Shown here one piece after another: positions 14,656 through 21,586 of a stretch of DNA of 21,586 bases. The notes beneath the pieces are model-generated. The model ran no database searches and was not told the origin of the DNA. It worked only from the letters and a program-made list of their open reading frames with translations. The position numbers and the translations under genes were made by a program. The DNA comes from RGIG5952 sp045603485 (GTDB lineage: Bacteria > Verrucomicrobiota > Kiritimatiellia > RFP12 > JAAYLN01). How positions within the stretch are numbered: position 1 is the stretch's first letter; the number at the start of each line of letters is the position of its first letter. Location: contig JAZUMF010000033.1 in the NCBI GenBank assembly GCA_045603485.1, positions 1 through 21,586 on the forward strand, written 5' to 3'.

Positions 14656-15918
14656 ATGACACTGCAAGAAGAAATCCGCCAAATCGGTGCAAATGCAAAA
14701 AATGCGGCTCTCATACTGGCAGGAGAGTCAGGCGCAAAACGCTCAAATGCGGTTTTAGCCATGGCTGATGCCATCGAGCGGCATAAAACGGCAATACTTG
14801 ACGCCAACGCCATAGACCTGTCAAATGCAAAAGAGGCCGGGCTTACCGATGCAATGATTGACCGCCTCACCCTTACAGACGCCCGATTCAAATCGATGGT
14901 TGAAGGAGTCCGCCAAGTCGCCGCACTGCCGGATCCCCTCACACACCGACTTGCTAAAATCCACCGCCCGAACGGTCTTGAAATAACAAAAAAACCGGTA
15001 CCTATTGGTGTCGTTGCAATAATCTTCGAATCTCGCCCAAATGTCACGGCGGATGCCGCTGCATTATGCTTAAAATCTGGCAATTCTGCTATTCTACGCG
15101 GCGGGAAAGAAGCAATTGCGACAAATAAAGCAATTGCAGACGCCATCATACAAGGTCTCGCAAAGGCAAAAATGCCAAATGGAACAATACAGCTCATCCG
15201 CACAACCGACCGAGCGGCAGTGGGTGAGCTCGTTTCCCTGGATGAGTATGTCGATGTCGTAATCCCGCGAGGCGGCGAATCCCTGATTAGGGCTGTAGTA
15301 GAGCAGGCACGCGTGCCGGTTCTCAAACACTACAACGGCATCTGCCACATCTTTGTAGATGAAAGTGCCGATCAAAACACAGCATTGGAAATAATCAAAA
15401 ACGCCAAATGCCAACGCCCCGGCACTTGCAATGCCGTAGAAAAAGTGCTTGTCCACGCATCAATTGCCGAAGAGTTCATCCCCCGCCTCGCAAACGAAGC
15501 CGAAAAGTGGGGCGTTGAAATCAGAGCAGATGAAATGGCACTCAGCTATGCTCCGTCGCTCACACCTGCCACAGAAGAAGATTGGAAGCAAGAATACCTC
15601 GCAAAAATCTTCACACTCGGAGTTGTCCCGAATGTAAAAGCCGCAATAGAACACATCAACTTCTACGGCTCGCACCATTCAGATGCGATTCTCACATCCT
15701 CAAAAGCAAACGCCCGTCGCTTCACAACCTATGTCGACTCGGCGGCCGTCTATGTAAATGCTTCGACACGCTTCACCGACGGCGGTGAATTCGGCTTCGG
15801 TTGCGAAATGGGAATCTCAACCGACAAACTCCACGCTCGCGGCCCCGTCGGCATAAAAGAGCTGACGACATACAAATATGTGATTCAGGGAAACGGTCAC
15901 ATCAGGGCTTCATCTTAG
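14656..15918 (+). CDS. proA: Gamma-glutamyl phosphate reductase
   Basis: ProA reduces glutamyl 5-phosphate with NADPH to glutamate semialdehyde, the second step of proline synthesis. The 420-residue length is typical. It has PIGVVAIIFESRPNVTADAA (116-135), LRGGKEA, IPRGGESLI, the catalytic cysteine C258 in RPGTCNAVEKVLVH, and the C-terminal TDGGEFGFGCEMGISTDKLHARGP region. proB is 21 nt upstream; proC is not in the window. No strong ribosome binding site precedes the ATG. The 3' end overlaps the convergent metal permease gene by 17 nt, and no terminator is visible at the junction. Confidence 0.98.
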   Translation: MTLQEEIRQIGANAKNAALILAGESGAKRSNAVLAMADAIERHKTAILDANAIDLSNAKEAGLTDAMIDRLTLTDARFKSMVEGVRQVAALPDPLTHRLAKIHRPNGLEITKKPVPIGVVAIIFESRPNVTADAAALCLKSGNSAILRGGKEAIATNKAIADAIIQGLAKAKMPNGTIQLIRTTDRAAVGELVSLDEYVDVVIPRGGESLIRAVVEQARVPVLKHYNGICHIFVDESADQNTALEIIKNAKCQRPGTCNAVEKVLVHASIAEEFIPRLANEAEKWGVEIRADEMALSYAPSLTPATEEDWKQEYLAKIFTLGVVPNVKAAIEHINFYGSHHSDAILTSSKANARRFTTYVDSAAVYVNASTRFTDGGEFGFGCEMGISTDKLHARGPVGIKELTTYKYVIQGNGHIRASS

Positions 15919-16903
15919 GAAGCCTCAAGTAGCCGTTTATCATCAAGACGACAAGCAGTATGCCTGCAATATGGTTGTGCAACGCAACCATAGAAGAAGC
16001 ACAACACTGAGATGCAGAAAAGCTCGTAGCAGCCGACAGCAGATTCACAACAATGCCGGAGACAATTGCTCCGACAAAAATCACAGCAATATAGGCAATT
16101 GTTGCCCGCTTGCCGATAAGAGTTGATATCGTCGCAATTGAAACGGCATTTATCGCAGGGCCCGTCATAAGAAAAACAAATGCGGCACCCGGTGAAATAC
16201 CCTTCATCATCAAAGCGACTGCAATAGGAATTGCAGCGGTTGAACAAATATACATCGGGAAGCCGATCAAAGCCATAAGCGGCATTGCCAGATAATCGTT
16301 CTTCGCCAAAGTCGATGCAAAAAAATCGTCGGGGACCAACACCGTCACACACGCCGAAACGGCAAGACCAATGGCAAGAGGCTTGACAACCCCGCCCAAA
16401 AGACGGACAAACCCTTGCCACAAAATCATCCTCAAATTGCGGGTATGCCCATCATTTGAGCAGCTGCATTGATTACTCTTAACAACCTCATCGTCATCCG
16501 TCAAAGCACTGACGACACTCCCGCCGACAAGCCCGGTCAAAAAGGCGGCAATCGGTCTGGCAATAGCAAACAAAGGCCCCATAAGAGCGTATGTGGCAAG
16601 AATTGAATCAATCCCGGTTTGAGGAGTAGAGATAAGAAATCCGGCCGTTGCGCCCTTACTCGCACCATTCTTGCGAAGTGCCGTCGAAATAGGTATCACT
16701 CCGCAAGAACAGATTGGAAGCGGCACCCCAATCAGAACTGCGCGCAAAACGCTCCTGATACCGCCTGATGTACCAAGAAATTTCATTACAAATTCACGAG
16801 GTATATAAACTGCGATAATTCCGGCAATTAAAAACCCCACAATAAGCCATGGTGCCATCATGGCAAAGACATCCCAAAATGCCCTAAAAAAATCCAAAAT
16901 CAT
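15902..16903 (-). CDS. SO_0444-type metal permease (DUF318/ArsP-like family)
   Basis: The 333-residue integral membrane protein matches the permease family that includes SO_0444 (predicted Cu/Zn efflux) and ArsP. Signatures are PLPICSCGVIPISTALRKNGAS (61-82), STPQTGIDSILATYALMGP (92-110), FPMYICSTAAIPIAVALMMKG (215-235), and FLMTGPAINAVSI (244-256), spread over about eight membrane segments. A central cytoplasmic or periplasmic loop carries C146, C148 and H153 (CSCSNDGH), and the C-terminal part has C300/C301 and H309/H311; these could bind metal. Specificity cannot be read from sequence. The ATG at 16903 has a GGAGGGG just upstream. It is 21 nt after the outer membrane barrel gene and likely the last gene of the feo operon, suggesting a role in metal export or balance beside iron import. 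Confidence 0.85.
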   Translation of the reverse strand: MILDFFRAFWDVFAMMAPWLIVGFLIAGIIAVYIPREFVMKFLGTSGGIRSVLRAVLIGVPLPICSCGVIPISTALRKNGASKGATAGFLISTPQTGIDSILATYALMGPLFAIARPIAAFLTGLVGGSVVSALTDDDEVVKSNQCSCSNDGHTRNLRMILWQGFVRLLGGVVKPLAIGLAVSACVTVLVPDDFFASTLAKNDYLAMPLMALIGFPMYICSTAAIPIAVALMMKGISPGAAFVFLMTGPAINAVSIATISTLIGKRATIAYIAVIFVGAIVSGIVVNLLSAATSFSASQCCASSMVALHNHIAGILLVVLMINGYLRLPKMKP

Positions 16904-16924
16904 CTACCCCTCCATTGTGCCTAA

Positions 16925-17740
16925 TTAAAATCCGGCAGATATGGCAATACCCCCGTAAAGCTGATTTGGATCTCCGCCATTAGCCTCTCGCACCAAATCC
17001 CTTACAGAACCGTCAAAAGTGTCGCAATAGGCGATATAAGGTGAGATTGTGAGATGCTCGCCGATTGCCCAATCTAGAGTTGCTGTAATGGTGCTGTCGC
17101 GAAGAGCCCAGGAGTCCTTGCCTAAGTCGTCATTGTTGTAGCCGCCGTCGGCAAGAGATTGGCTGAAAGATAGCGTAAGAGAGAGAACAGGCTCGGCATC
17201 ATCCCCCTTCCCCTCAATCAAATCAAAGCCGTGGGACAACTCAAGCGTGTAAAGCTGACCGTGGAATTGATTAAGCATCCAACTGCCCGTGACCGCAGGC
17301 GAAAGGAAAATATCCGGCAACGCCACAGAACCCTCAAGATACTGAACATTGTCATTATCTCCATTACCGCCCTGATCAAACTCATATATATAGTTGAATG
17401 CAACCTCGACCGTCGTCGGCAAACCGTATTCGTCCGCATCAAAGCCGTAGCCATAACCAAAGATGTAATCAATCTCTGTATTGTCCCATGAGTCAAAACC
17501 CTCGTCCTTGGCAATATCGGTCGTATTGAATATACCGTCAACTTCAAGAACAAAGCCATTCCACTCCAAAGCAGCTACAGCAGTCATTACAGGCTCATCA
17601 CTACCTACGACACCACGGCTTATATCATGAGAAACATAGTCTACTCCAGTTGAAAACGACAAAGGAGTAGCCTCCGCACAGCACAAGAATGCCATAGCGG
17701 AAAAGAGTGAAGCGACAATCGGTTTTTTGTTATTAGTCAT
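16925..17740 (-). CDS. Outer membrane beta-barrel protein, putative porin
   Basis: The 271-residue protein has a signal peptide (MTNNKKPIVA.., cleavage likely after AEA at residue 24). It then shows alternating polar/hydrophobic strands with many Asp, Tyr and Gly residues, such as LSFSTGVDYVSHDISRGVVG. It ends in aromatic F after ISAG, as expected of barrels inserted by the BAM machinery. The start of the mature chain resembles putative porins of the TorF type (weak recollection). Turns are acidic, which would suit cations, but this is speculative. I chose ATG 17740, with AAAGGA 8 bases upstream; a TTG at 17758 contains no better site. It lies 36 nt after the Cys-rich protein gene and 21 nt before the permease, so it appears to be in the feo operon, as a possible outer membrane entry or exit route for metal. 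Confidence 0.8.
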   Translation of the reverse strand: MTNNKKPIVASLFSAMAFLCCAEATPLSFSTGVDYVSHDISRGVVGSDEPVMTAVAALEWNGFVLEVDGIFNTTDIAKDEGFDSWDNTEIDYIFGYGYGFDADEYGLPTTVEVAFNYIYEFDQGGNGDNDNVQYLEGSVALPDIFLSPAVTGSWMLNQFHGQLYTLELSHGFDLIEGKGDDAEPVLSLTLSFSQSLADGGYNNDDLGKDSWALRDSTITATLDWAIGEHLTISPYIAYCDTFDGSVRDLVREANGGDPNQLYGGIAISAGF

Positions 17741-17776
17741 CTTAATTATTCCTTTCAATGGTTAAAACATCAAAAA

Positions 17777-17920
17777 TCAGCGTTTTTTGTTACGCTCCGG
17801 GCATCCAGGACAAGCACCGCCGCCGCAACACTTGCAATGGCCGTGCTTGATTAGACGCCTACAGGCAAAAAATACCAGAACGGCAAAAATAAGAATTATC
17901 AATATATGACCTGCACCCAT
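17777..17920 (-). CDS. Small FeoB-associated Cys-rich membrane protein
   Basis: The 47-residue protein consists of one N-terminal membrane segment (about 5-21, ILIILIFAVLVFFA), a basic RRLIKHGH stretch, a Cys-rich tail (CKCCGGGACPGCP), and a basic end. This is the layout of the FeoB-associated Cys-rich membrane protein family found downstream of feoB in several phyla; its function (iron handling or FeoC-like partner) is not established. The ATG at 17920 has a strong AAGGAGG ribosome binding site 5 bases upstream, which decides the start over an upstream in-frame codon at 17959. It begins 45 nt after the feoB stop. Confidence 0.9.
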   Translation of the reverse strand: MGAGHILIILIFAVLVFFACRRLIKHGHCKCCGGGACPGCPERNKKR

Positions 17921-17965
17921 AGATACCTCCTTATAGCAGACAGATATAAACCATCTCAACCGTCA

Positions 17966-20491
17966 TCACTTTTTAACTTCAGGTGTCTTCCTGAAGAGCA
18001 GAATGACTATTACAGCAAGAATCGCAATTGCAAATGCCGTCCCAACGGTAAATGGGCAACCATAAAAGATTACCTTACCCAATTGGAATGTAATAAGCGC
18101 CAGACTGTAACCGGTCAGGAATTGAAAACCTACGGCAATCCATCCCCATTTTGCAGAACCCATCTCACGGAATGTCGTGGCAATAGCAACAAGACAAGGC
18201 GGGTCAAAAAGGTTCAAAATCATAAATGAAAGACCGGCAAGTGTCGCAACACCCATTCCCGGATTAAAACTGTCAAAAAGCCCCTGAAGCGCAACCGCAA
18301 CTCCGACCTCGGAACTGTTTTCGGCAAACATCACCAAATCGGCAACCGCCTGCTCCTTCGCAATAAGTGCCATAAACGACGCTACGGCACCTTTCCAGTC
18401 TCCAAATCCAAGCGGAGTAAACAACCATGCCGTAAGCGTACCGATATCATGCAGCATCGATTCCTCCAGATCGACCATATTGAAAGTCCAGTCAAATGAC
18501 ATCAGCACCCAAATCGACACACACGCGATAAATATAATCGTACCGGCCTTAACAATATATTCCTTGGTACGATCCCATGTATGAATTATAATTCCCTTGG
18601 CAGTAGGCATATGATATGCAGGAAGCTCCATCACAAAAGGAGCCGCTTCACCTGCAAAAACACCAAACTTCTTAAGGATTATTCCGCCAAGAGCAATCGT
18701 CACCACACCAAGCAAATACATCAATGTCGCTACCATGGCATTGCCATTGAAAAACGCAGTCGTAAACATTGCGATAATAGCATACTTCGCGCTGCATGGG
18801 ATATAAGTCGCAAGCATAACAGTCATACGCCGATCCCGCTGCGATTCAATCGTGCGGGTCGCAAGAATGGCAGGAACGCCGCAACCCATACCGACAATCA
18901 TAGGGATAAAGCTCTTACCCGAAAGCCCAAACCTGCGAAATATCTTATCCATAATGAAGGCAATGCGCGCCATATATCCGCAATCCTCGAGGAATGCCAA
19001 GAAAAGGAACACTATGATAATTTGAGGAACAAAGCCCAAAATCGTGCCCACACCCATAAAGATTACTTCAAATACGAGAGTGTAAACCCAGCTGTCATCG
19101 GAAATTCCGAGCTTTTCAAAGAGAGCCTCCGTCATTGGCGGCAAACCTGGCACCCAAAGGCCGAAATCGGCAGGATTCGGCTCCTCAACCTTCAAAGCAT
19201 CAAGATAATCGCCATACCCGTAATCGCGTGAGGCTTCAGTGTCTATGACCCCCGAAAGCTCGTCGTCAAAAACGATATGAGCCTTAACACTCCCTGCAAA
19301 CGACTCGTCAACAATAAGTGCGCCGTCATCGTCTCTCTTAGGCATAAGCCCGCCATTTGACGAAGAATAACTATCGATGTATGCCTGCTCCCAGTTCTCG
19401 ACAATCCTTGAAGCGTTATCAAAATCTGTCGAAAGCGTCTCCCAGGTATAATCAGGGTTCAAAGCGCGTTTAGCATTAACCTCATCAGAGCAAAATGCCG
19501 ATTTATCCGTCGTTTTGTAAACAAACCAACCATCTCCAAAAAGACCGTCGTTTGCCCAATCAGTCAACCATCCGCCGATAGTTGAAACAGCGACAAAATA
19601 CATAAACCATATAACCAAAGCAAAAATCGGCAAAGCCAAAATCCGGTTAGTGACAATTTTGTCAATCTTGTCAGAAAGAGACAAACTGCCCTTACGGGCG
19701 CGCTTTTTAACGCACATAGAAACCAGTTCGCCAACACGCCTGTAACGCTGATCGGTAATAATTGATTCAGCGTCGTCATCCATCTCAACTTCACAGTCCT
19801 TAACATGCTCATTAAGGTGCGAAATCAGTTCATCATCAAGATTCAGACTCTCGTAAACCTTTTGATCACGCTCAAAAACCTTAATTGCATACCACCGAAG
19901 TTTACTCTCGGGAACCTTTCCCTGAATAGACTCCTCAATATGTGCAATAGCATGTTCCACACTGCCGGTAAAAACATGGGGCCGCGACGACGCCTTACCC
20001 TTGACGGCAAGCTCGATAGCCATCTCGGCAGCCTCAACAAGCCCCTCGTTTTTAAGTGCCGAAATAGCAACAATAGGACAGCGTATTTCCCGTGACAACT
20101 TATCCAAATCGATTGAATCACCGTTACGTCGGACAACATCCATCATATTGATTGCAATAACAGTAGGAATGCCAAGTTCAAGCAATTGCGTAGTCAAATA
20201 AAGATTACGCTCAATATTCGTACCATCGACAATATTGATAATAGCATCAGGAGCCTCATCGACAAGGTAAGACCTAGCGACAACCTCCTCCAATGAATAT
20301 GGAGATAAAGAATAGATGCCAGGAAGATCCTGAATAATTACATTCTCATGCTTGCGGAGACGCCCATCCTTCTTTTCAACAGTGACACCTGGCCAATTGC
20401 CGACATACTGATTTCCACCCGTCAGCGCATTAAAAAGAGTTGTCTTACCGCTATTAGGATTACCGGCAAGAGCTATCTTAATTTCCGCCAT
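17966..20491 (-). CDS. feoB: Ferrous iron transporter FeoB
   Basis: FeoB imports Fe(II) across the cytoplasmic membrane, with a GTPase domain at the N-terminus. G1 is GNPNSGKT (10-17), G3 DLPG (55-58), G4 NMMD (115-118), and G5 ISALKN (143-148). A helical linker follows, and the first membrane segment is about 284-305. Residues about 320-450 form a long hydrophilic, acidic insert before the conserved WVPGLPP segment, expected outside the cytoplasmic membrane. The core then has GFVPQIIIVFLFLAFLEDCGYMAR and MIVGMGCGVPAILATRTIES with the gating-type Cys. The insert makes the 841-residue protein longer than E. coli FeoB and recalls FeoB of gut Clostridia. It starts 2 nt after feoA, behind GAGGAG. 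Confidence 0.98.
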   Translation of the reverse strand: MAEIKIALAGNPNSGKTTLFNALTGGNQYVGNWPGVTVEKKDGRLRKHENVIIQDLPGIYSLSPYSLEEVVARSYLVDEAPDAIINIVDGTNIERNLYLTTQLLELGIPTVIAINMMDVVRRNGDSIDLDKLSREIRCPIVAISALKNEGLVEAAEMAIELAVKGKASSRPHVFTGSVEHAIAHIEESIQGKVPESKLRWYAIKVFERDQKVYESLNLDDELISHLNEHVKDCEVEMDDDAESIITDQRYRRVGELVSMCVKKRARKGSLSLSDKIDKIVTNRILALPIFALVIWFMYFVAVSTIGGWLTDWANDGLFGDGWFVYKTTDKSAFCSDEVNAKRALNPDYTWETLSTDFDNASRIVENWEQAYIDSYSSSNGGLMPKRDDDGALIVDESFAGSVKAHIVFDDELSGVIDTEASRDYGYGDYLDALKVEEPNPADFGLWVPGLPPMTEALFEKLGISDDSWVYTLVFEVIFMGVGTILGFVPQIIIVFLFLAFLEDCGYMARIAFIMDKIFRRFGLSGKSFIPMIVGMGCGVPAILATRTIESQRDRRMTVMLATYIPCSAKYAIIAMFTTAFFNGNAMVATLMYLLGVVTIALGGIILKKFGVFAGEAAPFVMELPAYHMPTAKGIIIHTWDRTKEYIVKAGTIIFIACVSIWVLMSFDWTFNMVDLEESMLHDIGTLTAWLFTPLGFGDWKGAVASFMALIAKEQAVADLVMFAENSSEVGVAVALQGLFDSFNPGMGVATLAGLSFMILNLFDPPCLVAIATTFREMGSAKWGWIAVGFQFLTGYSLALITFQLGKVIFYGCPFTVGTAFAIAILAVIVILLFRKTPEVKK

Positions 20492-20493
20492 TT

Positions 20494-20718
20494 TTACTCC
20501 TCAATTAAAACTGTAGCCGCCTCTTGCTTACGGATTGAAAGCTCATACCCTCTCAGCGATATCTCAATAGGATCACCCAAAGGAGCTACCTTGCGAACAG
20601 TTATCTCAATCCCCTTAGTAATGCCCATATCCATAATTCTGCGACGAAGTGGACCTTCGCCCAAAAGCCGCTTTACAATGGCGCTTTTACCAATTTTTAC
20701 ATCCTGAAGAGTCTTCAT
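20494..20718 (-). CDS. feoA: FeoA, SH3-like partner of FeoB
   Basis: FeoA is a small cytoplasmic SH3-like protein needed for full FeoB activity, probably by contacting its GTPase domain. The 74-residue protein shows the family pattern LQDVKIGKSAIVKRLLG (4-20), RRRIMDMGITKG, DPIEISLRGYELSIRKQEA, and ends VLIEE. I chose ATG 20718, which has AAGGA 7 to 8 bases upstream; a TTG at 20733 in frame would include that site. It is the first gene of the feo operon, 2 nt before feoB, about 41 nt after the predicted transcription start. Confidence 0.95.
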   Translation of the reverse strand: MKTLQDVKIGKSAIVKRLLGEGPLRRRIMDMGITKGIEITVRKVAPLGDPIEISLRGYELSIRKQEAATVLIEE

Positions 20719-20759
20719 TAACACATCCTTCAATGAAAAGAATTTTTTGGAAAATCAAC

Positions 20760-20781
20760 AATATTAGTCTACACTAACATT
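20760..20781. promoter_or_regulatory. Palindromic operator candidate over the feo promoter -10 (DtxR-like)
   Basis: The plus strand reads TTAGTCTACACTAA at 20764-20777: TTAGT and ACTAA are perfect inverted arms around GTAG/CTAC. The symmetry continues outward with AAT/ATT (20760-20762 and 20779-20781), broken by one mismatch. The TTAG..CTAA arms resemble DtxR/IdeR-type boxes more than a Fur box. The element covers the -10, so a bound metal-loaded repressor would block transcription. The regulator class is an inference; no regulator gene is in the window. Confidence 0.5.
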
Positions 20782-20794
20782 TATTAACTGTCAA
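20766..20794 (-). promoter_or_regulatory. Sigma70-type promoter of the feo operon
   Basis: Minus strand: a perfect -35 TTGACA (20794-20789), a 17-base spacer, and -10 TAGACT (20771-20766). The predicted start is near 20759, giving a leader of about 41 nt to feoA. Confidence 0.75.
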
Positions 20795-20811
20795 GATTTT
20801 TTTACTACCTT

Positions 20812-20824
20812 AAGGACAGTCCTT
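20812..20824. repeat. Perfect short palindrome upstream of the feo promoter
   Basis: AAGGACAGTCCTT, 6-base arms around one central base, 18 bp upstream of the feo -35 hexamer. It could be an activator or repressor site, or a relative of the GGGACAGG repeats next to it, with which it shares GGACAG. No known motif was recognised. Confidence 0.4.
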
Positions 20825-20852
20825 CACCTACATCGGTAAACAAACACACCAT

Positions 20853-20873
20853 ATTTCAGCTCGAGGGACAGGC
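20853..20873 (+). repeat. 21-bp repeat, copy 1
   Basis: The copy begins ATTTCAGCTCGAGGGACAGG and ends in C. It matches copy 2 at 20905 in 20 of 21 positions and sits between the feo promoter and the RAYT transposase gene. It may be REP-like DNA mobilised by that transposase; I cannot show more copies within the window. Confidence 0.55.
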
Positions 20874-20904
20874 CAATATCTATCGCCACACTATTTTCGC
20901 TTAA

Positions 20905-20925
20905 ATTTCAGCTTGAGGGACAGGC
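20905..20925 (+). repeat. 21-bp repeat, copy 2
   Basis: Same orientation as copy 1 and 52 bp downstream, with T for C at one position (CTTGAG instead of CTCGAG). The bases after the two copies form an inverted pair: GCCAAT..CTAT (20872-20883) and ATAGATTGGC (20927-20936). The two copies together could therefore fold as one larger structure. Confidence 0.55.
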
Positions 20926-20936
20926 AATAGATTGGC

Positions 20937-21121
20937 TTATATGCAGCCATGTCATCAGCTTATATCACTTTTAACTTCTTCACTGCGGTTCTTTCTTATT
21001 TTTGGCTATGAAAGCACTGAATTTTTACAAAAAATATGGGATTTGGGAGATATCTTTACACAATCCCCCTATGCGGGGTGATGCCTCGCAGGTGGAACTT
21101 TAATTTGTTATCTAGTTTTCT
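20937..21121. other. Intergenic DNA with a GC-rich hairpin behind the RAYT gene
   Basis: No gene is visible. The only structure is at 21064-21083: ATCCCCC and GGGGTGAT pair with one mismatch around a 4-base loop (ATGC), 39 bp past the RAYT stop. A stem with an internal mismatch next to a RAYT gene recalls REP hairpins; without a T run on the minus strand it is a poor intrinsic terminator. The whole feoA-RAYT gap (20719-21121) is otherwise AT-rich. Confidence 0.35.
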
Positions 21122-21586
21122 TTAAGCTTTGAAGGTTATTGGGGACTTTTTGAGGTCTCTTGCTGAGCAAAGTCTTAGTCCATTCCAGTCTTTGCATAAG
21201 CCTATGCCTCTTGCGCCTGTTTTTCGCTTTGGATTAAAGAGGTTGCGATGCTTTTCAAACTCTGCGTTGACGAAGTCTTTTGAGCCTATGATGGCGCCGT
21301 GTGTGAAGTGGCGTATTTTGCAGCGAAGTATTACCGATAACGGTAACTCGCCTTTTTCATCAATTACTTCTTGCACTTTTTCTGGCTCTATTGCATCGGC
21401 GCCGCGTACATAGAGTTTTAGACGATATTCTTTCGCCAAATCTGCAAAGGATGTGTCTTTAGCGGTTTTGTCATACATCTTTGCTATGCCTTCCATTGAT
21501 TTGCTATCACCTTTCAGCGCATTGGCAAAGCCTGCCCATTTGTAGTCTTTGGGGTCATCTACTATGCCTGCGCGTACGGGATTTAG
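21122..21586 (-). CDS. REP-associated tyrosine transposase (RAYT), 3' part, continues past right edge
   Basis: The frame stays open to the window edge, so the N-terminus with the HUH motif is outside. The first visible residues, LNPVRAGIVDDPKDYKWAG, match the end of the Y1 transposase (IS200-like) domain of RAYT proteins (typical NPVRAGLV..P.DYPWSS). A C-terminal extension of about 130 residues follows, including GAIIGSKDFVNAEFEKHR and NPKRKTGAR, which I associate with RAYTs of planctomycetes and verrucomicrobia. RAYTs are single-copy-like domesticated transposases that move short REP palindromes; they usually lack flanking inverted repeats. Whether the N-terminal catalytic part is intact cannot be seen. 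The stop is TAA at 21124-21122. Confidence 0.85.
   Translation of the reverse strand, partial: LNPVRAGIVDDPKDYKWAGFANALKGDSKSMEGIAKMYDKTAKDTSFADLAKEYRLKLYVRGADAIEPEKVQEVIDEKGELPLSVILRCKIRHFTHGAIIGSKDFVNAEFEKHRNLFNPKRKTGARGIGLCKDWNGLRLCSARDLKKSPITFKA

Noticed and set aside
14652..15326. 224-codon minus-strand frame opposite proA
   Set aside because: It is rich in Ser, Arg and Ala as expected for the antisense of a GC-biased gene; proA is intact.
20719..21121. CRISPR array or tRNA in the repeat-bearing intergenic region
   Set aside because: There are only two repeat copies with no regular spacer series, and no cloverleaf pattern could be traced.

Overview
The window looks like chromosomal core DNA from a diderm bacterium, most likely of the PVC group (Verrucomicrobiota/Kiritimatiellota-like). 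Reasons: an LPS-type heptosyltransferase, an outer-membrane barrel, a large envelope protein with calcium-binding thrombospondin type 3 repeats, a DUF3127 protein, and a REP-associated transposase with the long C-terminal extension. The phylum is an inference; no rRNA or tRNA gene is present to settle it. Nearly everything is on the minus strand; ybeY and proBA are the only plus-strand genes.

Layout from left to right. 1-1485: 5' part of an envelope protein running off the left edge, preceded by a strong promoter and a possible 9-codon leader ORF. 1656-1693: clpX terminator. 1713-4773: operon dnaN-clpP-clpX (minus) from a consensus promoter at 4836-4864. 5049-5471: a divergent, apparently leaderless ybeY (plus). 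5461-13700: a long minus-strand run, transcribed in the order heptosyltransferase, cdaA, cdaR, double-receiver response regulator, nrdR, nadC, nadA, rsfS, DUF3127 SSB-like protein, prmC, zinc-ribbon protein. Most junctions are overlaps or gaps below 50 nt. It links c-di-AMP signalling, NAD synthesis, ribonucleotide reductase control and translation factors. 13819-15918: proB-proA (plus). 15902-20718: a minus-strand metal operon, feoA-feoB-small Cys-rich membrane protein-outer membrane barrel-SO_0444-type metal permease, behind a consensus promoter whose -10 lies inside a TTAG/CTAA palindrome. 20719-21121: intergenic DNA with short repeats. 21122-21586: 3' part of a RAYT transposase running off the right edge.

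Most genes are housekeeping genes with intact signature motifs. The less ordinary parts are the five-gene iron/metal operon and its probable DtxR-like operator, two promoters spaced for leaderless transcripts, a YbeY that lacks a metal-ligand His and a conserved Arg, the response regulator with a degenerate second receiver behind cdaAR, and the repeats beside the RAYT gene. I see no CRISPR array, tRNA, rRNA, prophage or classical insertion sequence. Several starts were moved to an internal ATG with a better ribosome binding site; each case is explained in its entry.
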